Below, piece after piece: positions 18,398-27,543 of a stretch of 64,000 nucleotides of DNA. This DNA comes from Hyphomonas johnsonii MHS-2 (lineage in GTDB: Bacteria > Pseudomonadota > Alphaproteobacteria > Caulobacterales > Hyphomonadaceae). The stretch lies in the NCBI RefSeq assembly GCF_000685275.1, contig NZ_ARYK01000003.1, forward strand, positions 1 through 64,000, written 5' to 3'. Made by a program: the position numbers and the translations under genes. Positions within the stretch are counted from its first letter, which is position 1; each line of letters opens with the position of its first letter. The notes below the pieces were generated by a model. That model saw only the letters and a list, made by a program, of their open reading frames with translations. It was not told the origin of the DNA and ran no database searches.

Positions 18398-19282
18398 ATG
18401 ACTGTCTGCAAGACCGCCTATCTGGGCAACGCTTTCTGCGATGTCGAGTCGGCCAGGATTTCACCGTTTGACCGCGGATTCCTGTTTGCGCACGCTGCAT
18501 ATGAGGTAACGGCGGTCTATGCTGGACACCTTGTCGATTTTGGCGGCCACATGGCGCGGCTCGATCGGACCCTGAAAGGAATAGGGGTGCCGAATCCCCT
18601 GTCTGGTGAGGGCTGGACGAAGATTCACCGCGATCTCATCGCCATCAACAGCCTGACCGAGGGCCTGATCTACCTTCAGGTTTCAGCCGGGGCCTATGGC
18701 CTGCGGGACTTTGCCGGCCCGGAGACATTCCAGCCCACCGTATTTGTCTATGCCGACGCCCGGCGCCTGATCGGCGATGCCGCGCGGGACGGGATTCGCG
18801 CGATCTTCCTTGACGATTCCCGCTGGAAGCGGCGTGACATGAAAACCACACAGTTGCTGTCTCAGGCGCTGGCCTACCGGACGGCGCGGGAATCAGGGGC
18901 CGATACGGCGTTCCTTGTGGAAGATGGCCATGTGACGGAGGCGGCATCCGCGAATGCCTGGATCGTGAATGGGGAGGGGCAGCTGGTGACGCGGGACCTG
19001 TCGCCATCCATCCTGCCGGGGATCACGCGGGCGGGTGTGCTCGATTTGCTGGAAGGGTCAGGCCTTCATCTTGTCGAGCGGGCCTTCACGCCGGACGAAG
19101 CGCTGAGCGCGAAGGAAGCGTTCACGACGTCTGCGGGCGCGATGATTGCGCCGGTCGTAGCGATTGACGGACAGGCCATCGGTACGGGCCGGCCGGGACC
19201 GGTGACGCGGCAGATCCAGCGGCTGTACTATCAGGCGATGGGCGCGGACGTGGCGGCAGTGGCTCCTTGGGCGATGGGCTGA
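18398..19282 (+). CDS. Class IV aminotransferase, D-amino-acid aminotransferase type
   Basis: PLP enzyme of 294 residues. The fold-type IV signature is present: the Schiff-base lysine is K149 in WKRRDMKTTQLLSQALA, and the glutamate of TEAASANAWIVNGEG binds the PLP pyridine. DMKT-TQ-LL and the GITR motif (about 210) resemble D-alanine aminotransferase, so D-amino-acid transamination is the best guess; aminodeoxychorismate lyase or branched-chain types are less likely. The ATG at 18398 follows AAGGGAG. Its last 52 bases overlap the convergent SemiSWEET gene. Confidence 0.8.
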   Translation: MTVCKTAYLGNAFCDVESARISPFDRGFLFAHAAYEVTAVYAGHLVDFGGHMARLDRTLKGIGVPNPLSGEGWTKIHRDLIAINSLTEGLIYLQVSAGAYGLRDFAGPETFQPTVFVYADARRLIGDAARDGIRAIFLDDSRWKRRDMKTTQLLSQALAYRTARESGADTAFLVEDGHVTEAASANAWIVNGEGQLVTRDLSPSILPGITRAGVLDLLEGSGLHLVERAFTPDEALSAKEAFTTSAGAMIAPVVAIDGQAIGTGRPGPVTRQIQRLYYQAMGADVAAVAPWAMG

Positions 19283-19539
19283 CGCGCTGCCAGGACGGCG
19301 CGGGTCTTGAGCGTCAGGATGGTGCCGGCAAGGCCAAGCGTCACGGCGTTGGCCAGGATGATCGGCAGGCTGGCGAGCAGCAGGCCATAGACCAGCCAGG
19401 CCGTTATTCCCAAAGTGAACAGAACGTACATGACGAGGGAAATGCCGCCGGTTTCGCGGGTGCGCAGGATGTGCACGGCCTGCGGAACGAACGAGATTGT
19501 CGTCAGGATGGCCGCAAAAAATCCAATATATTCAGTCAT
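19231..19539 (-). CDS. SemiSWEET sugar transporter
   Basis: 102 residues with three membrane helices and the PQ-loop motif FVPQAVHILRTRE in helix 1, the half-transporter architecture of bacterial SemiSWEETs, which dimerise to move sugars across the inner membrane. The 3' end overlaps the convergent class IV aminotransferase by 52 bases, so the last 17 codons of each are antisense to one another. The C-terminal tail after helix 3 is polar and Ala/Thr-rich. Confidence 0.85.
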   Translation of the reverse strand: MTEYIGFFAAILTTISFVPQAVHILRTRETGGISLVMYVLFTLGITAWLVYGLLLASLPIILANAVTLGLAGTILTLKTRAVLAARQPIAQGATAATSAPIA

Positions 19540-19578
19540 TTGAAGAGGCCCTGGGGGTGGCGATGCTGCTGGTCGCAG

Positions 19579-20178
19579 TCAGCGGCGAGGAGGCGAGTTC
19601 GGATCGGTTTCCGGATCGTAGAATTCACCTTCGATAATCTCGCCATCTGCAATGCCTGAAGCAGGACCGCTGTTACGGAACGATGCGTTCAGGCTGGACA
19701 GGACGCCGCTCATCTCGGTTGTCGCGATGCGGGCGCTGATCGCGTTGACGGCCAGGGCGAAACCGCTGATTCCGAAGAAAATAGCTGCATCTTCAAGGCC
19801 CAAGCCGCGCGCGAGCGAGGTGTCGCGAAACAGGGCAAGGATGCCAAGCAGGATGATGAACAGGCCTGCAAGGCCGCCGAGGCGCACCGCAAACCCGGGC
19901 AGGAGCGGCGCAAGGGCGACAGGGGCCGGCGCGCCGGCCAGGCTGGCAAGGCGCAGCCGTTCGACCAGGCTGACACCGATCATGCCGGCCGCGAGCACCG
20001 CCACCATCAGGGGGCTGCGCTGCATCACGGCCACCAGGAACACGCCGAACGGAAAGGCGAGCAGGCCGGCGAGGCGCAAGGTAAGTGCGGTCTGGAGGGG
20101 GGAAGTCGCTGAGGGCAAGGCGGGGTCCGCGGGGTGGAGTGAAGGTGTGGTGGGTCCGTTCCGATGTGGCCATACCAA
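19579..20178 (-). CDS. Hypothetical membrane protein
   Basis: Not recognised. About 199 residues with a Pro-rich N-terminus, about four to five hydrophobic helices (near residues 33-52, 55-70, 88-115 and 128-150) and an acidic, unstructured C-terminal tail (EGEFYDPETDPNSPPRR). The longest start is a TTG at 20178, so the true N-terminus may be further in. It is divergent from ecm and 39 bases downstream of the SemiSWEET start, so it could be transcribed in series with that gene. Confidence 0.55.
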   Translation of the reverse strand: MVWPHRNGPTTPSLHPADPALPSATSPLQTALTLRLAGLLAFPFGVFLVAVMQRSPLMVAVLAAGMIGVSLVERLRLASLAGAPAPVALAPLLPGFAVRLGGLAGLFIILLGILALFRDTSLARGLGLEDAAIFFGISGFALAVNAISARIATTEMSGVLSSLNASFRNSGPASGIADGEIIEGEFYDPETDPNSPPRR

Positions 20179-20267
20179 TGCGTCAACACAAGGGCGCGCG
20201 GCGGCGCTTGCGCTGGGCCGCGTCGCGCGGCATGTTGCGCCGCAACAATAAAAGGGGACCTCCCGGC

Positions 20268-22262
20268 ATGGCCGACACAGACCGACCCATCCAGCACGCG
20301 CCGGACAGACCGTGGATTTTCCGCACCTATGCCGGCCATTCGACAGCGCAGAAGTCCAACGAACTGTACCGCGGAAACCTGGCCAAGGGGCAGACAGGCC
20401 TCTCCATCGCCTTCGACCTGCCGACGCAGACGGCCTATGACGCCGACCATATCCTGGCGCGCGGCGAAGTCGGCAAGGTGGGCGTACCGGTCAAGCATAT
20501 GGGCGACATGGCCCTGCTGTTCGACCAGTTGCCGCTGGAAGAGATGAACACGTCGATGACGATCAATGCGCCGGCGGCCTGGATGCTGGCCATGTATGTG
20601 GCGCTGGCTGACGAGCGCGGAGACGACCGGCACAAGCTGCGCGGCACGACGCAGAACGACATCGTCAAGGAATACCTGTCGCGCGGCACCTATGTGTTCC
20701 CGCCGGAACCGTCGATGCGGTTGATCTCGGACATGGTTAGCTGGTGCTATACCGAAGTTCCGAAATGGAACCCGATGAATGTCTGCTCCTACCACCTGCA
20801 GGAAGCCGGTGCGACCCCCGAACAGGAGCTGGCTTATGCGTTGGCAACCGCGATTGCCGTGCTGGACCGCGTGAAGGCGGGCGGACAAGTTCCGGAATCA
20901 GACTTTGAAACCGTGTTCGGGCGCATTTCGTTCTTCGTGAATGCGGGTGTGCGTTTCGTTACGGAACTTTGCAAAATGCGGGCGTTCGTCGACCTGTGGG
21001 AAGAGATCGGCCGCGAACGCTATGGCGTGACCGACCCGAAGGCGCTGCTGTTCCGTTATGGCGTGCAGGTGAACTCGCTGGGCCTGACCGAGCCGCAGCC
21101 AGAAAACAATGTCTATCGCATCCTGATCGAGGCACTGGCCGTGACCCTCTCGAAGCGGGCTCGCTGCCGCGCGCTGCAATTGCCGGCGTGGAACGAGGCG
21201 ATGGGCCTGCCGCGCCCGTGGGACCAGCAATGGAGCCTGCGCCTGCAACAGATTTTGGCCTATGAAACCGACCTGCTGGAATTCGAGGACATTTTCGACG
21301 GCAGCCATGTCATCGACGGCAAGACCGAAGAGTTGAAAGACAAGGCGCGGGCGACTCTCGCCGAGATCGACGCGCTGGGCGGGGCAACCAATGCCATTGG
21401 CCATATGAAAGAGAGTCTGGTCGGCGCGCATATCGACCGGATCAAGGCGATCGAAAGCGGAGCCCTGAGCGTTGTCGGCGTGAACAAGTATACCTCGACC
21501 GAGGAAAGCCCGCTGGGCACGGGCGATGGCGCGATCATGACGGTCGACCCGGCCGAAGAGGCCGCCCAGGTGCGCGACCTGAAGGCGTGGCGGGCGAAAC
21601 GGGACAATGCGGCGGTCGAGGCGGCGCTGGCGAACCTGAAGGCGGCGGCAGCGAGTTCGGTGAACATCATGGAGCCGTCGATTGCCTGCGCCAAGGCGGG
21701 GGTGACGACCGGCGAATGGGGCACGGCGATGCGCGAAGTGTTCGGCGAATTCCGCGCACCGACAGGCGTGGCCATGGTTATCAGCGGCGGCGGCGACGAG
21801 GAAATCGACGCGGTGAAGGCCGAGGTCGACCGGGTGTCTGATGCGCTGGGCCGGCGCCTGACCTATGTGCTGGGCAAGCCCGGCCTCGACGGGCATTCCA
21901 ATGGTGCCGAACAGATTGCGGCGCGGGGGCGGGAAGTAGGCATGGATGTCGTCTATGAGGGCATCCGGTTTACGCCAGCCGAGATTGCCGCACAGGCGAA
22001 AGAGGCCAACGCGCACGTGATTGGCCTGTCGATCCTGTCCGGCAGCCATCTGGACTTGGTGCGCGAGACGATTGCCGAGATGCGCAAGGCGGGGCTTGAA
22101 AATGTGCCGCTGGTGGTGGGCGGCATCATCCCGCCGGAGGACGCGCGCGCCCTGCGCCAGATGGGCGTGGCCCGCATCTACACACCGAAGGATTTCAAGA
22201 TCACCGGCATCATGGGCGACGTGGTGAAAGTGGTCGAGAAGGCCTGGCTGGCGACGACATAG
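20268..22262 (+). CDS. ecm: Ethylmalonyl-CoA mutase (B12-dependent)
   Basis: Adenosylcobalamin-dependent rearrangement of (2R)-ethylmalonyl-CoA to methylsuccinyl-CoA in the ethylmalonyl-CoA pathway. 664 residues, one chain carrying the acyl-CoA TIM-barrel (about 1-520) and the C-terminal cobalamin domain, with DGHSNG (D541, H543, G546) as the DxHxxG base-off B12 motif and GLSILSG near 585. The length is shorter than typical methylmalonyl-CoA mutase (about 710), and the N-terminus RPWIFRTYAGHSTAQKSN supports ecm. Together with ccr 2 kb away this gives two of the pathway's dedicated enzymes. Start at 20268, upstream frame is not conserved. Confidence 0.9.
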   Translation: MADTDRPIQHAPDRPWIFRTYAGHSTAQKSNELYRGNLAKGQTGLSIAFDLPTQTAYDADHILARGEVGKVGVPVKHMGDMALLFDQLPLEEMNTSMTINAPAAWMLAMYVALADERGDDRHKLRGTTQNDIVKEYLSRGTYVFPPEPSMRLISDMVSWCYTEVPKWNPMNVCSYHLQEAGATPEQELAYALATAIAVLDRVKAGGQVPESDFETVFGRISFFVNAGVRFVTELCKMRAFVDLWEEIGRERYGVTDPKALLFRYGVQVNSLGLTEPQPENNVYRILIEALAVTLSKRARCRALQLPAWNEAMGLPRPWDQQWSLRLQQILAYETDLLEFEDIFDGSHVIDGKTEELKDKARATLAEIDALGGATNAIGHMKESLVGAHIDRIKAIESGALSVVGVNKYTSTEESPLGTGDGAIMTVDPAEEAAQVRDLKAWRAKRDNAAVEAALANLKAAAASSVNIMEPSIACAKAGVTTGEWGTAMREVFGEFRAPTGVAMVISGGGDEEIDAVKAEVDRVSDALGRRLTYVLGKPGLDGHSNGAEQIAARGREVGMDVVYEGIRFTPAEIAAQAKEANAHVIGLSILSGSHLDLVRETIAEMRKAGLENVPLVVGGIIPPEDARALRQMGVARIYTPKDFKITGIMGDVVKVVEKAWLATT

Positions 22263-22348
22263 GCTTACAGCTTTCTTCTTCTTGCGGGGCCGGGACAAGG
22301 CGTTTAAGGGCGGCGATCACTTACAATCCAGCCTGATCGGGAACCGCC

Positions 22349-23758
22349 ATGGGACAGTTTGAACTCGGTTGGGAAGAGTGGCTGGCGCTGCCGGACCTCG
22401 GCCTGCCTGCCATCAAGGCCAAGGTTGATACCGGCGCGAAAACCTCGGCGCTGCATGCCAGCGTGATCGAGCCGTTCGGGCCGAACACCAAGCCGCAGGT
22501 GCGCTTCCTGATCCAGCCGGACCCGGCAGACCCGAACCTCGAAATCACCTGTTCGGCGCGGGTAATCGACCGGCGCGAAGTGACGAGCTCGAACGGCGAC
22601 ACCGAACTGCGCTACGTGATCGAGACCGAGGCGGAGATGGGCGGGCGACGCTGGCCGATCCAGCTGACCCTGACGAACCGCGAGAACATGACCTACCGGA
22701 TGCTGTTTGGCCGCGGCGCCATCCAGCCCGACATGATCGTCAATCCGAACGCCTCGTTCAGCCAGCCCTTGCTGGACTATGCGCGCTATAATGGCCTGCC
22801 GAAGCGGACGCCGGTGAAGCGGCCCCTGCGGATCGCCCTGCTGACGCGCGAGCCGAACAATTATTCCTCCAGACGCCTGGTGGAAGCTGCCGAGGCGCGC
22901 GGCCACGTCATGGAGATGATCGATACGGCGCGCTGCTACATGCAGATCGGCACGCTGGACCCCGAAGTGCATTATGACGGCAAGGCACTGGCCCGGTTCG
23001 ATGCCGTGATCCCGCGCATCGGTGCATCGATCACCGATTACGGCATGGCCGTGCTGCGCCAGTTCACCAATACCGGTGCGTTCTGCCTGAACGGGGCAGG
23101 GGCGATCGGACGCTCGCGTGACAAGCTGTTGGCGCACCAGTTGCTGGCGCGGGCCAAGATCGGCATGCCAATCACCGCCTTTGCGCACAGCCCGAAGGAC
23201 ACTAAAGACCTGATCTCGCTCGCCGGCGGGGCGCCGGTCGTGGTCAAGCTGCTGTCGTCGACGCAGGGCAAGGGCGTGGTGCTGGCCGAGACGCGCAAGG
23301 CGGCCGAAAGCCTTGTCGATGCCTTCCGTGGCCTTGAGGCGAACTTCCTGGTGCAGGAGTTCATCAACGAGGCGGCAGGCGCCGACACGCGCTGTTTCGT
23401 CATCGGCAACAAGGTGGTTGGCGGCATGAAGCGCCAGGCGGCCAAGGGGGAGTTCCGGTCCAACCTGCATCGCGGCGGAACGGCAACCGCGGTGAAGCTG
23501 ACGCGGGCCGAACGGGATATCGCGCGTGAGGCGGCGAAAGTGCTGGGCCTGCGTGTGGCAGGGGTGGACCTGTTGCAGACCGATGACGGCCCGAAAGTGC
23601 TGGAGGTCAATTCCTCGCCCGGCCTGCAGGGGATCGAAGGCGCGACCGGAAAGGACATCGCCGGCATGATCATCGAACACCTCGAGCGTCAGGTGCGCCC
23701 ATTGGCCAAGGTGCGCGAAACGGGCGCCAAACCGCGCCGCCGGGTCAACGTGAACTGA
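22349..23758 (+). CDS. RimB-like retropepsin fused to RimK-like ATP-grasp ligase
   Basis: 469 residues. The N-terminal domain (about 1-150) is a COG4067/Zn_protease-type aspartic protease with the signature [11 protein letters not shown] (D27-T-G-A). The C-terminal domain (about 165-450) is a RimK ATP-grasp ligase with [33 protein letters not shown] and the metal-binding [11 protein letters not shown]. RimK adds glutamates to ribosomal protein S6 in other bacteria, and RimB trims them, so this fusion may edit its own product. A basic C-terminal tail follows. It converges on the MFS gene with a 14-base overlap. Confidence 0.85.
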   Translation: MGQFELGWEEWLALPDLGLPAIKAKVDTGAKTSALHASVIEPFGPNTKPQVRFLIQPDPADPNLEITCSARVIDRREVTSSNGDTELRYVIETEAEMGGRRWPIQLTLTNRENMTYRMLFGRGAIQPDMIVNPNASFSQPLLDYARYNGLPKRTPVKRPLRIALLTREPNNYSSRRLVEAAEARGHVMEMIDTARCYMQIGTLDPEVHYDGKALARFDAVIPRIGASITDYGMAVLRQFTNTGAFCLNGAGAIGRSRDKLLAHQLLARAKIGMPITAFAHSPKDTKDLISLAGGAPVVVKLLSSTQGKGVVLAETRKAAESLVDAFRGLEANFLVQEFINEAAGADTRCFVIGNKVVGGMKRQAAKGEFRSNLHRGGTATAVKLTRAERDIAREAAKVLGLRVAGVDLLQTDDGPKVLEVNSSPGLQGIEGATGKDIAGMIIEHLERQVRPLAKVRETGAKPRRRVNVN

Positions 23759-25013
23759 ACAGCTTGCCCTTTTCGGTGATCAGGATGATGACCAGAGATA
23801 TGACGCCGAGGCTGACAAAGCCCAGCATGATCGGGACCGTTGTTCCGTTATACTGGTTGGCAATGGCCATGGCGATCAGGCTGGAAACCGTGGTCGTGGC
23901 AAAGCCAAGGGCCGCAGACGCCGTGCCAGCGATCTTGCCGAGCGGTTCCATGGCCAGTGCACTGAAATTCGATCCCATCAAGCCAAAGCAGCCAAAGCAG
24001 AGCGCGAAGATCGGGAAGAAGACATAGAGATTGTCGGTCGTGAAATGGGTGACCACAGCCAGGATCGCCGACATGATGGTAAAGACCAGCAGCGCGGTAT
24101 GGCTGATGCGGCGCATGCCGACCTTTTCGACGATGCGGGAGTTCAGGAAATTGGCGCAGGCGAGCGTGCCGGCGACGCCAGCAAACCAGAGCGCAAAGGT
24201 TTCCTTCTGTCCGAAGACCTCGCGGAAGATCTGTTCCGACGAGGCGATGAACGAGAACAGGGCGCCGAAGATGACGCCGGAAGCGCACATGTAGCCGAAC
24301 GTGACGCGTGACTTGATGATCTGCTCATAGGCACCGAGGGCGGCGCCGAGATTGAGCGGCTGCCGGGCGTCTTCCGGAAGCGTCTCGGGCAGGCGGTACC
24401 ATGTCCAGATGAGCATCACGATGCCGAACGCGGCGAGGACGACGAAGATGGCCTCCCATGGCGCAACGAGCAGCACGATCTGGCCAATCCCCGGCGCGAG
24501 GATGGGGACGACCATGAAGATGGTCATCACGAGCGACATGAACCGCGCCATCTGGCGACCGGCAAACAGGTCTCGTACGACCGACACGGCGACGAGCCGG
24601 CCGCCGGAAGCAAACACGCCTTGCAGGAAACGCATGATCAGCAGGGCCATGAAGTCGCGCATCACGATGCAAGCCAGGGCGGTGATGCTATAGCCGACAA
24701 GGGCGACGAAGAGGGGACCGCGGCGACCAAACCGGTCGGAGACGGGCCCCCAGATGATTTGCGGTGCGCCAAAGCCGAGCACGTAGGAGAAGATGATCAT
24801 CTGCTGGCGGTTGTCGCTTTCCATGCCGGGCGCGGTCAGGCCCACCGCATGGGCAATTTCGTTAAGCGCGGGCAGCATGATGTCGATGCCGAAGGCATTG
24901 AGCGCCATCAGGCCGGCGATCATGACGACGAGTTCGCTTCGGCCGGGAACGGGGCGCTTTGCCACGGGCAGGACACCTGATGGTGGAATCGCGGTGGGTT
25001 CGGTGTCGGCCAT
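23745..25013 (-). CDS. MFS efflux transporter, Bcr/CflA type
   Basis: 422 residues with 12 predicted membrane helices and a short polar N-terminal tail. The Bcr/CflA pattern is present: IDIMLPAL in helix 1, [14 protein letters not shown] as the loop 2-3 antiporter motif, and a PxxGP-type helix 5. Proton-coupled drug or metabolite export is the family role; the substrate is not predictable. AGGAGAGG precedes the ATG at 25013. Its stop overlaps the end of the RimK fusion by 14 bases. Confidence 0.85.
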   Translation of the reverse strand: MADTEPTAIPPSGVLPVAKRPVPGRSELVVMIAGLMALNAFGIDIMLPALNEIAHAVGLTAPGMESDNRQQMIIFSYVLGFGAPQIIWGPVSDRFGRRGPLFVALVGYSITALACIVMRDFMALLIMRFLQGVFASGGRLVAVSVVRDLFAGRQMARFMSLVMTIFMVVPILAPGIGQIVLLVAPWEAIFVVLAAFGIVMLIWTWYRLPETLPEDARQPLNLGAALGAYEQIIKSRVTFGYMCASGVIFGALFSFIASSEQIFREVFGQKETFALWFAGVAGTLACANFLNSRIVEKVGMRRISHTALLVFTIMSAILAVVTHFTTDNLYVFFPIFALCFGCFGLMGSNFSALAMEPLGKIAGTASAALGFATTTVSSLIAMAIANQYNGTTVPIMLGFVSLGVISLVIILITEKGKLFSSR

Positions 25014-25111
25014 GAGCCCGCCTCTCCTGTCAGGTGCGGATGGGGAGGGAGCCTATCTGGGGCAAGCATGGGGCCTTGCCTAGGGGCCGGTTGGCATTAA
25101 ATCCGATTGTT

Positions 25112-25141
25112 GCAAAAACGCCGCCCGGGCGGGGCGGCGTT
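25112..25141 (-). terminator. Rho-independent terminator after the lipoprotein gene
   Basis: AACGCCGCC (25117-25125) pairs with GGCGGCGTT (25133-25141). On the minus strand the stem is followed by a T run (the A run at 25114-25118), 17 bases past the lipoprotein stop. Confidence 0.85.
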
Positions 25142-25157
25142 CTGTTGGCAAGGCGAT

Positions 25158-25748
25158 TCAGGATTCAGGTCGCTGGATCTGGGTCCCAAGATTGAAGATC
25201 ACCTGATCGGCGTCGAAATAGGCCGGATCGTCAGGCTTCTCGCCCTTGCTCATCACGATCTCGGCGGATGCGACATAGCTCGTCACTTCACGATATTCCT
25301 GTGGGCCATCCCAGAAGGGATCATAATAGCCGAACCGGGATGCGTAGAACGAGCGCGGATAGGCCCAGCGGCGGTAGGGGTCGTAGAAGTAACCCGCCCG
25401 CGGACCGAAATACCGGTAGTCGAGGGCGAAGTGGTCGTAGAAGGGCGAATAGCCGGATCCGACCGGGATAGCGCGGCTCTTGGAGTCGGTTGTCCGCTGG
25501 ACAACGCGGAAATTGTCGAACCCGTTCTCCTTGGTCAGTTCGGCGGCGCGGTAGAGCATGTAGGTTTCGACTGTCTTGCGGTCAGTCAGGCTGTTGCCAG
25601 CAAACTGGACCTGAAAACGGTTCGATTCGATCTGCTGTTCGGAATACCCGCGATCAGTGTCCATCGCGGCCTGATACGGGGTTGCGGTTGTGCAGGCTCC
25701 GAGCAGGAAAAGTGCTGCAAGGCCTGCAGCCAGGTTCAGTTTTGCCAT
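25158..25748 (-). CDS. CC0125/CC1285-type lipoprotein
   Basis: 196-residue exported lipoprotein. The signal peptide ends in the lipobox FLLGAC, giving C19 as the lipidated residue. The mature part starts polar, then has a tyrosine-rich segment (FYDHFALDYRYFGPRAGYFY, about residues 103-122) and ends with strand-forming sequence. It resembles the CC0125 family of Caulobacter-type bacteria, whose function is unknown. GGAGG precedes the ATG. Two dyads overlap its promoter region. Confidence 0.75.
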   Translation of the reverse strand: MAKLNLAAGLAALFLLGACTTATPYQAAMDTDRGYSEQQIESNRFQVQFAGNSLTDRKTVETYMLYRAAELTKENGFDNFRVVQRTTDSKSRAIPVGSGYSPFYDHFALDYRYFGPRAGYFYDPYRRWAYPRSFYASRFGYYDPFWDGPQEYREVTSYVASAEIVMSKGEKPDDPAYFDADQVIFNLGTQIQRPES

Positions 25749-25790
25749 TGAGCATACCTCCGGGTGGCGTCGACTTTTATATATTTAGTA

Positions 25791-25826
25791 GCGTTCAGTC
25801 TGAACGCCAGTTGAACTGGTGCGTTC
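25791..25826. promoter_or_regulatory. Nested palindromes upstream of the lipoprotein
   Basis: GCGTTCAG-T-CTGAACGC (25791-25807) is a perfect dyad. It abuts CCAGTT-G-AACTGG (25807-25819), which is itself bracketed by GAACGC (25802-25807) and GCGTTC (25821-25826). They lie 42-78 bases upstream of the lipoprotein ATG, beyond an AT-rich TATATA stretch. Confidence 0.6.
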
Positions 25827-25919
25827 CAGTTCTACCATTTGTCATCTGACAGACGAAACCGGGCGCGCTACGTTGTTGTGACGGTCTGTACAGTAATAAT
25901 CATCTGGAGCGATAAGGCC

Positions 25920-27473
25920 ATGCACATCAATGTGAACGTGTCCGCGATGGCCCGGTCAATCCTGCCGGCCATCGGGCTTGCCGCCTGCAGCGGTGGCAGC
26001 GACAGCCCAAGCCCGCCCCCGCCGCCTCCACCACCCGCTGCGAACCGGGCACCGGCCTTTACGTCGCCGGCGCAGGTGACCGTCGCGGAAAATACGACTG
26101 GAACTGTCTACACCTGGGCCGTATCGGACCCGGACGGTGACACGCTGACCGTGTCGGTGGTGCCCGGCGGCGACGAAGGGGCGTTCGATATCGACATCCC
26201 CTCGCGGACGATCCGGGCTGCGACACCGCTCGATTTCGAAACCCCGGCGGATGCCAATGGTGACAATATATATGACGTGACGCTGGAAGCCCGCGACCCC
26301 GGCGGCCTGATGGCGCAGTTGGCGCTCAGCATCACGGTCAGCAATGTCGTCGAGGACATGACGCTGACGCGGGTCGGCACCGGGTTTACCCAGCCGCTCT
26401 ACCTTGTCGGACTTCCGGGCAGTTCACGTGTGCTGGTACTGGAGAAAGGCGGGCGGGTTCGCCTGCTGGATCCTGCGACCGGTGCAATCGATCCGGTCGA
26501 CTTCCTCGATGTGTCGGCTGACACGACGGCGGCCGGGGAGGGCGGGCTGCTGGGCCTTGCATTTTCACCCGACTTCGCAACCGACCGGACCTTCTACATC
26601 AACATGACGAACAATTCCGGCGATACCGAAATCCGGCGCTACACGATGTTTTCCGGATCCAATGTCCAGGCCGATCCTGCGACGTCTGACGTGGTCCTGA
26701 CCTTCGACCAGCCGCAGTCGAACCATAATGGCGGCTGGATCGGTTTTGCGGCCGATGGCCTGCTGTTCGTGCCCACCGGCGACGGCGGCGGTGGGGGGGA
26801 TCCCAGCCAGAATGCGCAGAACCCGAACTCCCTGCTCGGCAAGATCCTGAGGATCGACGTCACTGGCGACGCCTTCCCGGCAGACCCGGAACGTGACTAC
26901 GCGATCCCGCCGGGCAATGCATTCGACGCCGCGAGCGGGCGGGAAGAAATATTTGCCCTTGGCGTGCGCAACCCGTTCCGGTGCAGCTTCGATCCAGTCA
27001 CCGGTGACCTGCTGATCGGCGATGTCGGACAAGGCGCCATTGAAGAAGTGGACCGCCTGCGCATGACGGATGCCGGCACGAATTTCGGCTGGGACATCCA
27101 GGAAGGTACGCAGGATTTTGAAGGGCCAGACCAGCCTGGCCTGACTGATCCGGTTGCAGAATATGCTCATGGCAGCGGGCCGGCCGCGGGCGAGTCGATC
27201 ATCGGCGGATACGTCCATCGCGGCAATGTCGAGACGATCAAGGATTCCTATGTGTTTGCGGATTTTGTCAGCGGTAATGTGTGGGCGATCCCGGTCGACA
27301 ACCTGGTCGTCGGCCAGACGGTGTCGGCCGGTACGTTCCTTCGCCTGAATGATGCCCTGCGGCCCGATGCCGGTACGCTGTCCAGCATTTCAAGTTTTGG
27401 CGAGGACAATGACGGCAATCTCTACATCGTCACCCTGGTGGGTGACATCTTCCGGATTGGCAACGCACCTTAG
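25920..27473 (+). CDS. Lipoprotein PQQ-type sugar dehydrogenase (glucose/sorbosone dehydrogenase family) with cadherin-like domain
   Basis: 517 residues: a lipobox GLAAC (C23), a Pro linker, a cadherin-like beta domain (about 43-155, with DPDGDTL and a DANGDNIYD calcium-type loop), then a six-bladed propeller of the GSDH family (about 160-515), with repeated FSPDF, GDLLIGDVGQG, FGWD and a glycine-rich GDGGGGGDP calcium/PQQ loop. It would oxidise sugars or related aldehydes on the periplasmic side, using PQQ if that cofactor is made or taken up. The ATG at 25920 follows GGAG. Confidence 0.8.
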   Translation: MHINVNVSAMARSILPAIGLAACSGGSDSPSPPPPPPPPAANRAPAFTSPAQVTVAENTTGTVYTWAVSDPDGDTLTVSVVPGGDEGAFDIDIPSRTIRAATPLDFETPADANGDNIYDVTLEARDPGGLMAQLALSITVSNVVEDMTLTRVGTGFTQPLYLVGLPGSSRVLVLEKGGRVRLLDPATGAIDPVDFLDVSADTTAAGEGGLLGLAFSPDFATDRTFYINMTNNSGDTEIRRYTMFSGSNVQADPATSDVVLTFDQPQSNHNGGWIGFAADGLLFVPTGDGGGGGDPSQNAQNPNSLLGKILRIDVTGDAFPADPERDYAIPPGNAFDAASGREEIFALGVRNPFRCSFDPVTGDLLIGDVGQGAIEEVDRLRMTDAGTNFGWDIQEGTQDFEGPDQPGLTDPVAEYAHGSGPAAGESIIGGYVHRGNVETIKDSYVFADFVSGNVWAIPVDNLVVGQTVSAGTFLRLNDALRPDAGTLSSISSFGEDNDGNLYIVTLVGDIFRIGNAP

Positions 27474-27483
27474 GTGCGGGCCC

Positions 27484-27515
27484 AAAAAAAGGGGCGACCC
27501 GGCGGGCCGCCCCTT
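27484..27515 (-). terminator. Terminator of the aldehyde dehydrogenase
   Basis: AAGGGGCG (27489-27496) pairs with CGCCCCTT (27508-27515). On the minus strand it is followed by seven T (27484-27490), so it serves the aldehyde dehydrogenase; the plus-strand dehydrogenase ends 10 bases before. Confidence 0.8.
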
Positions 27516-27543
27516 GTGGATGTTACAGGCCTGATGCGCTGCT

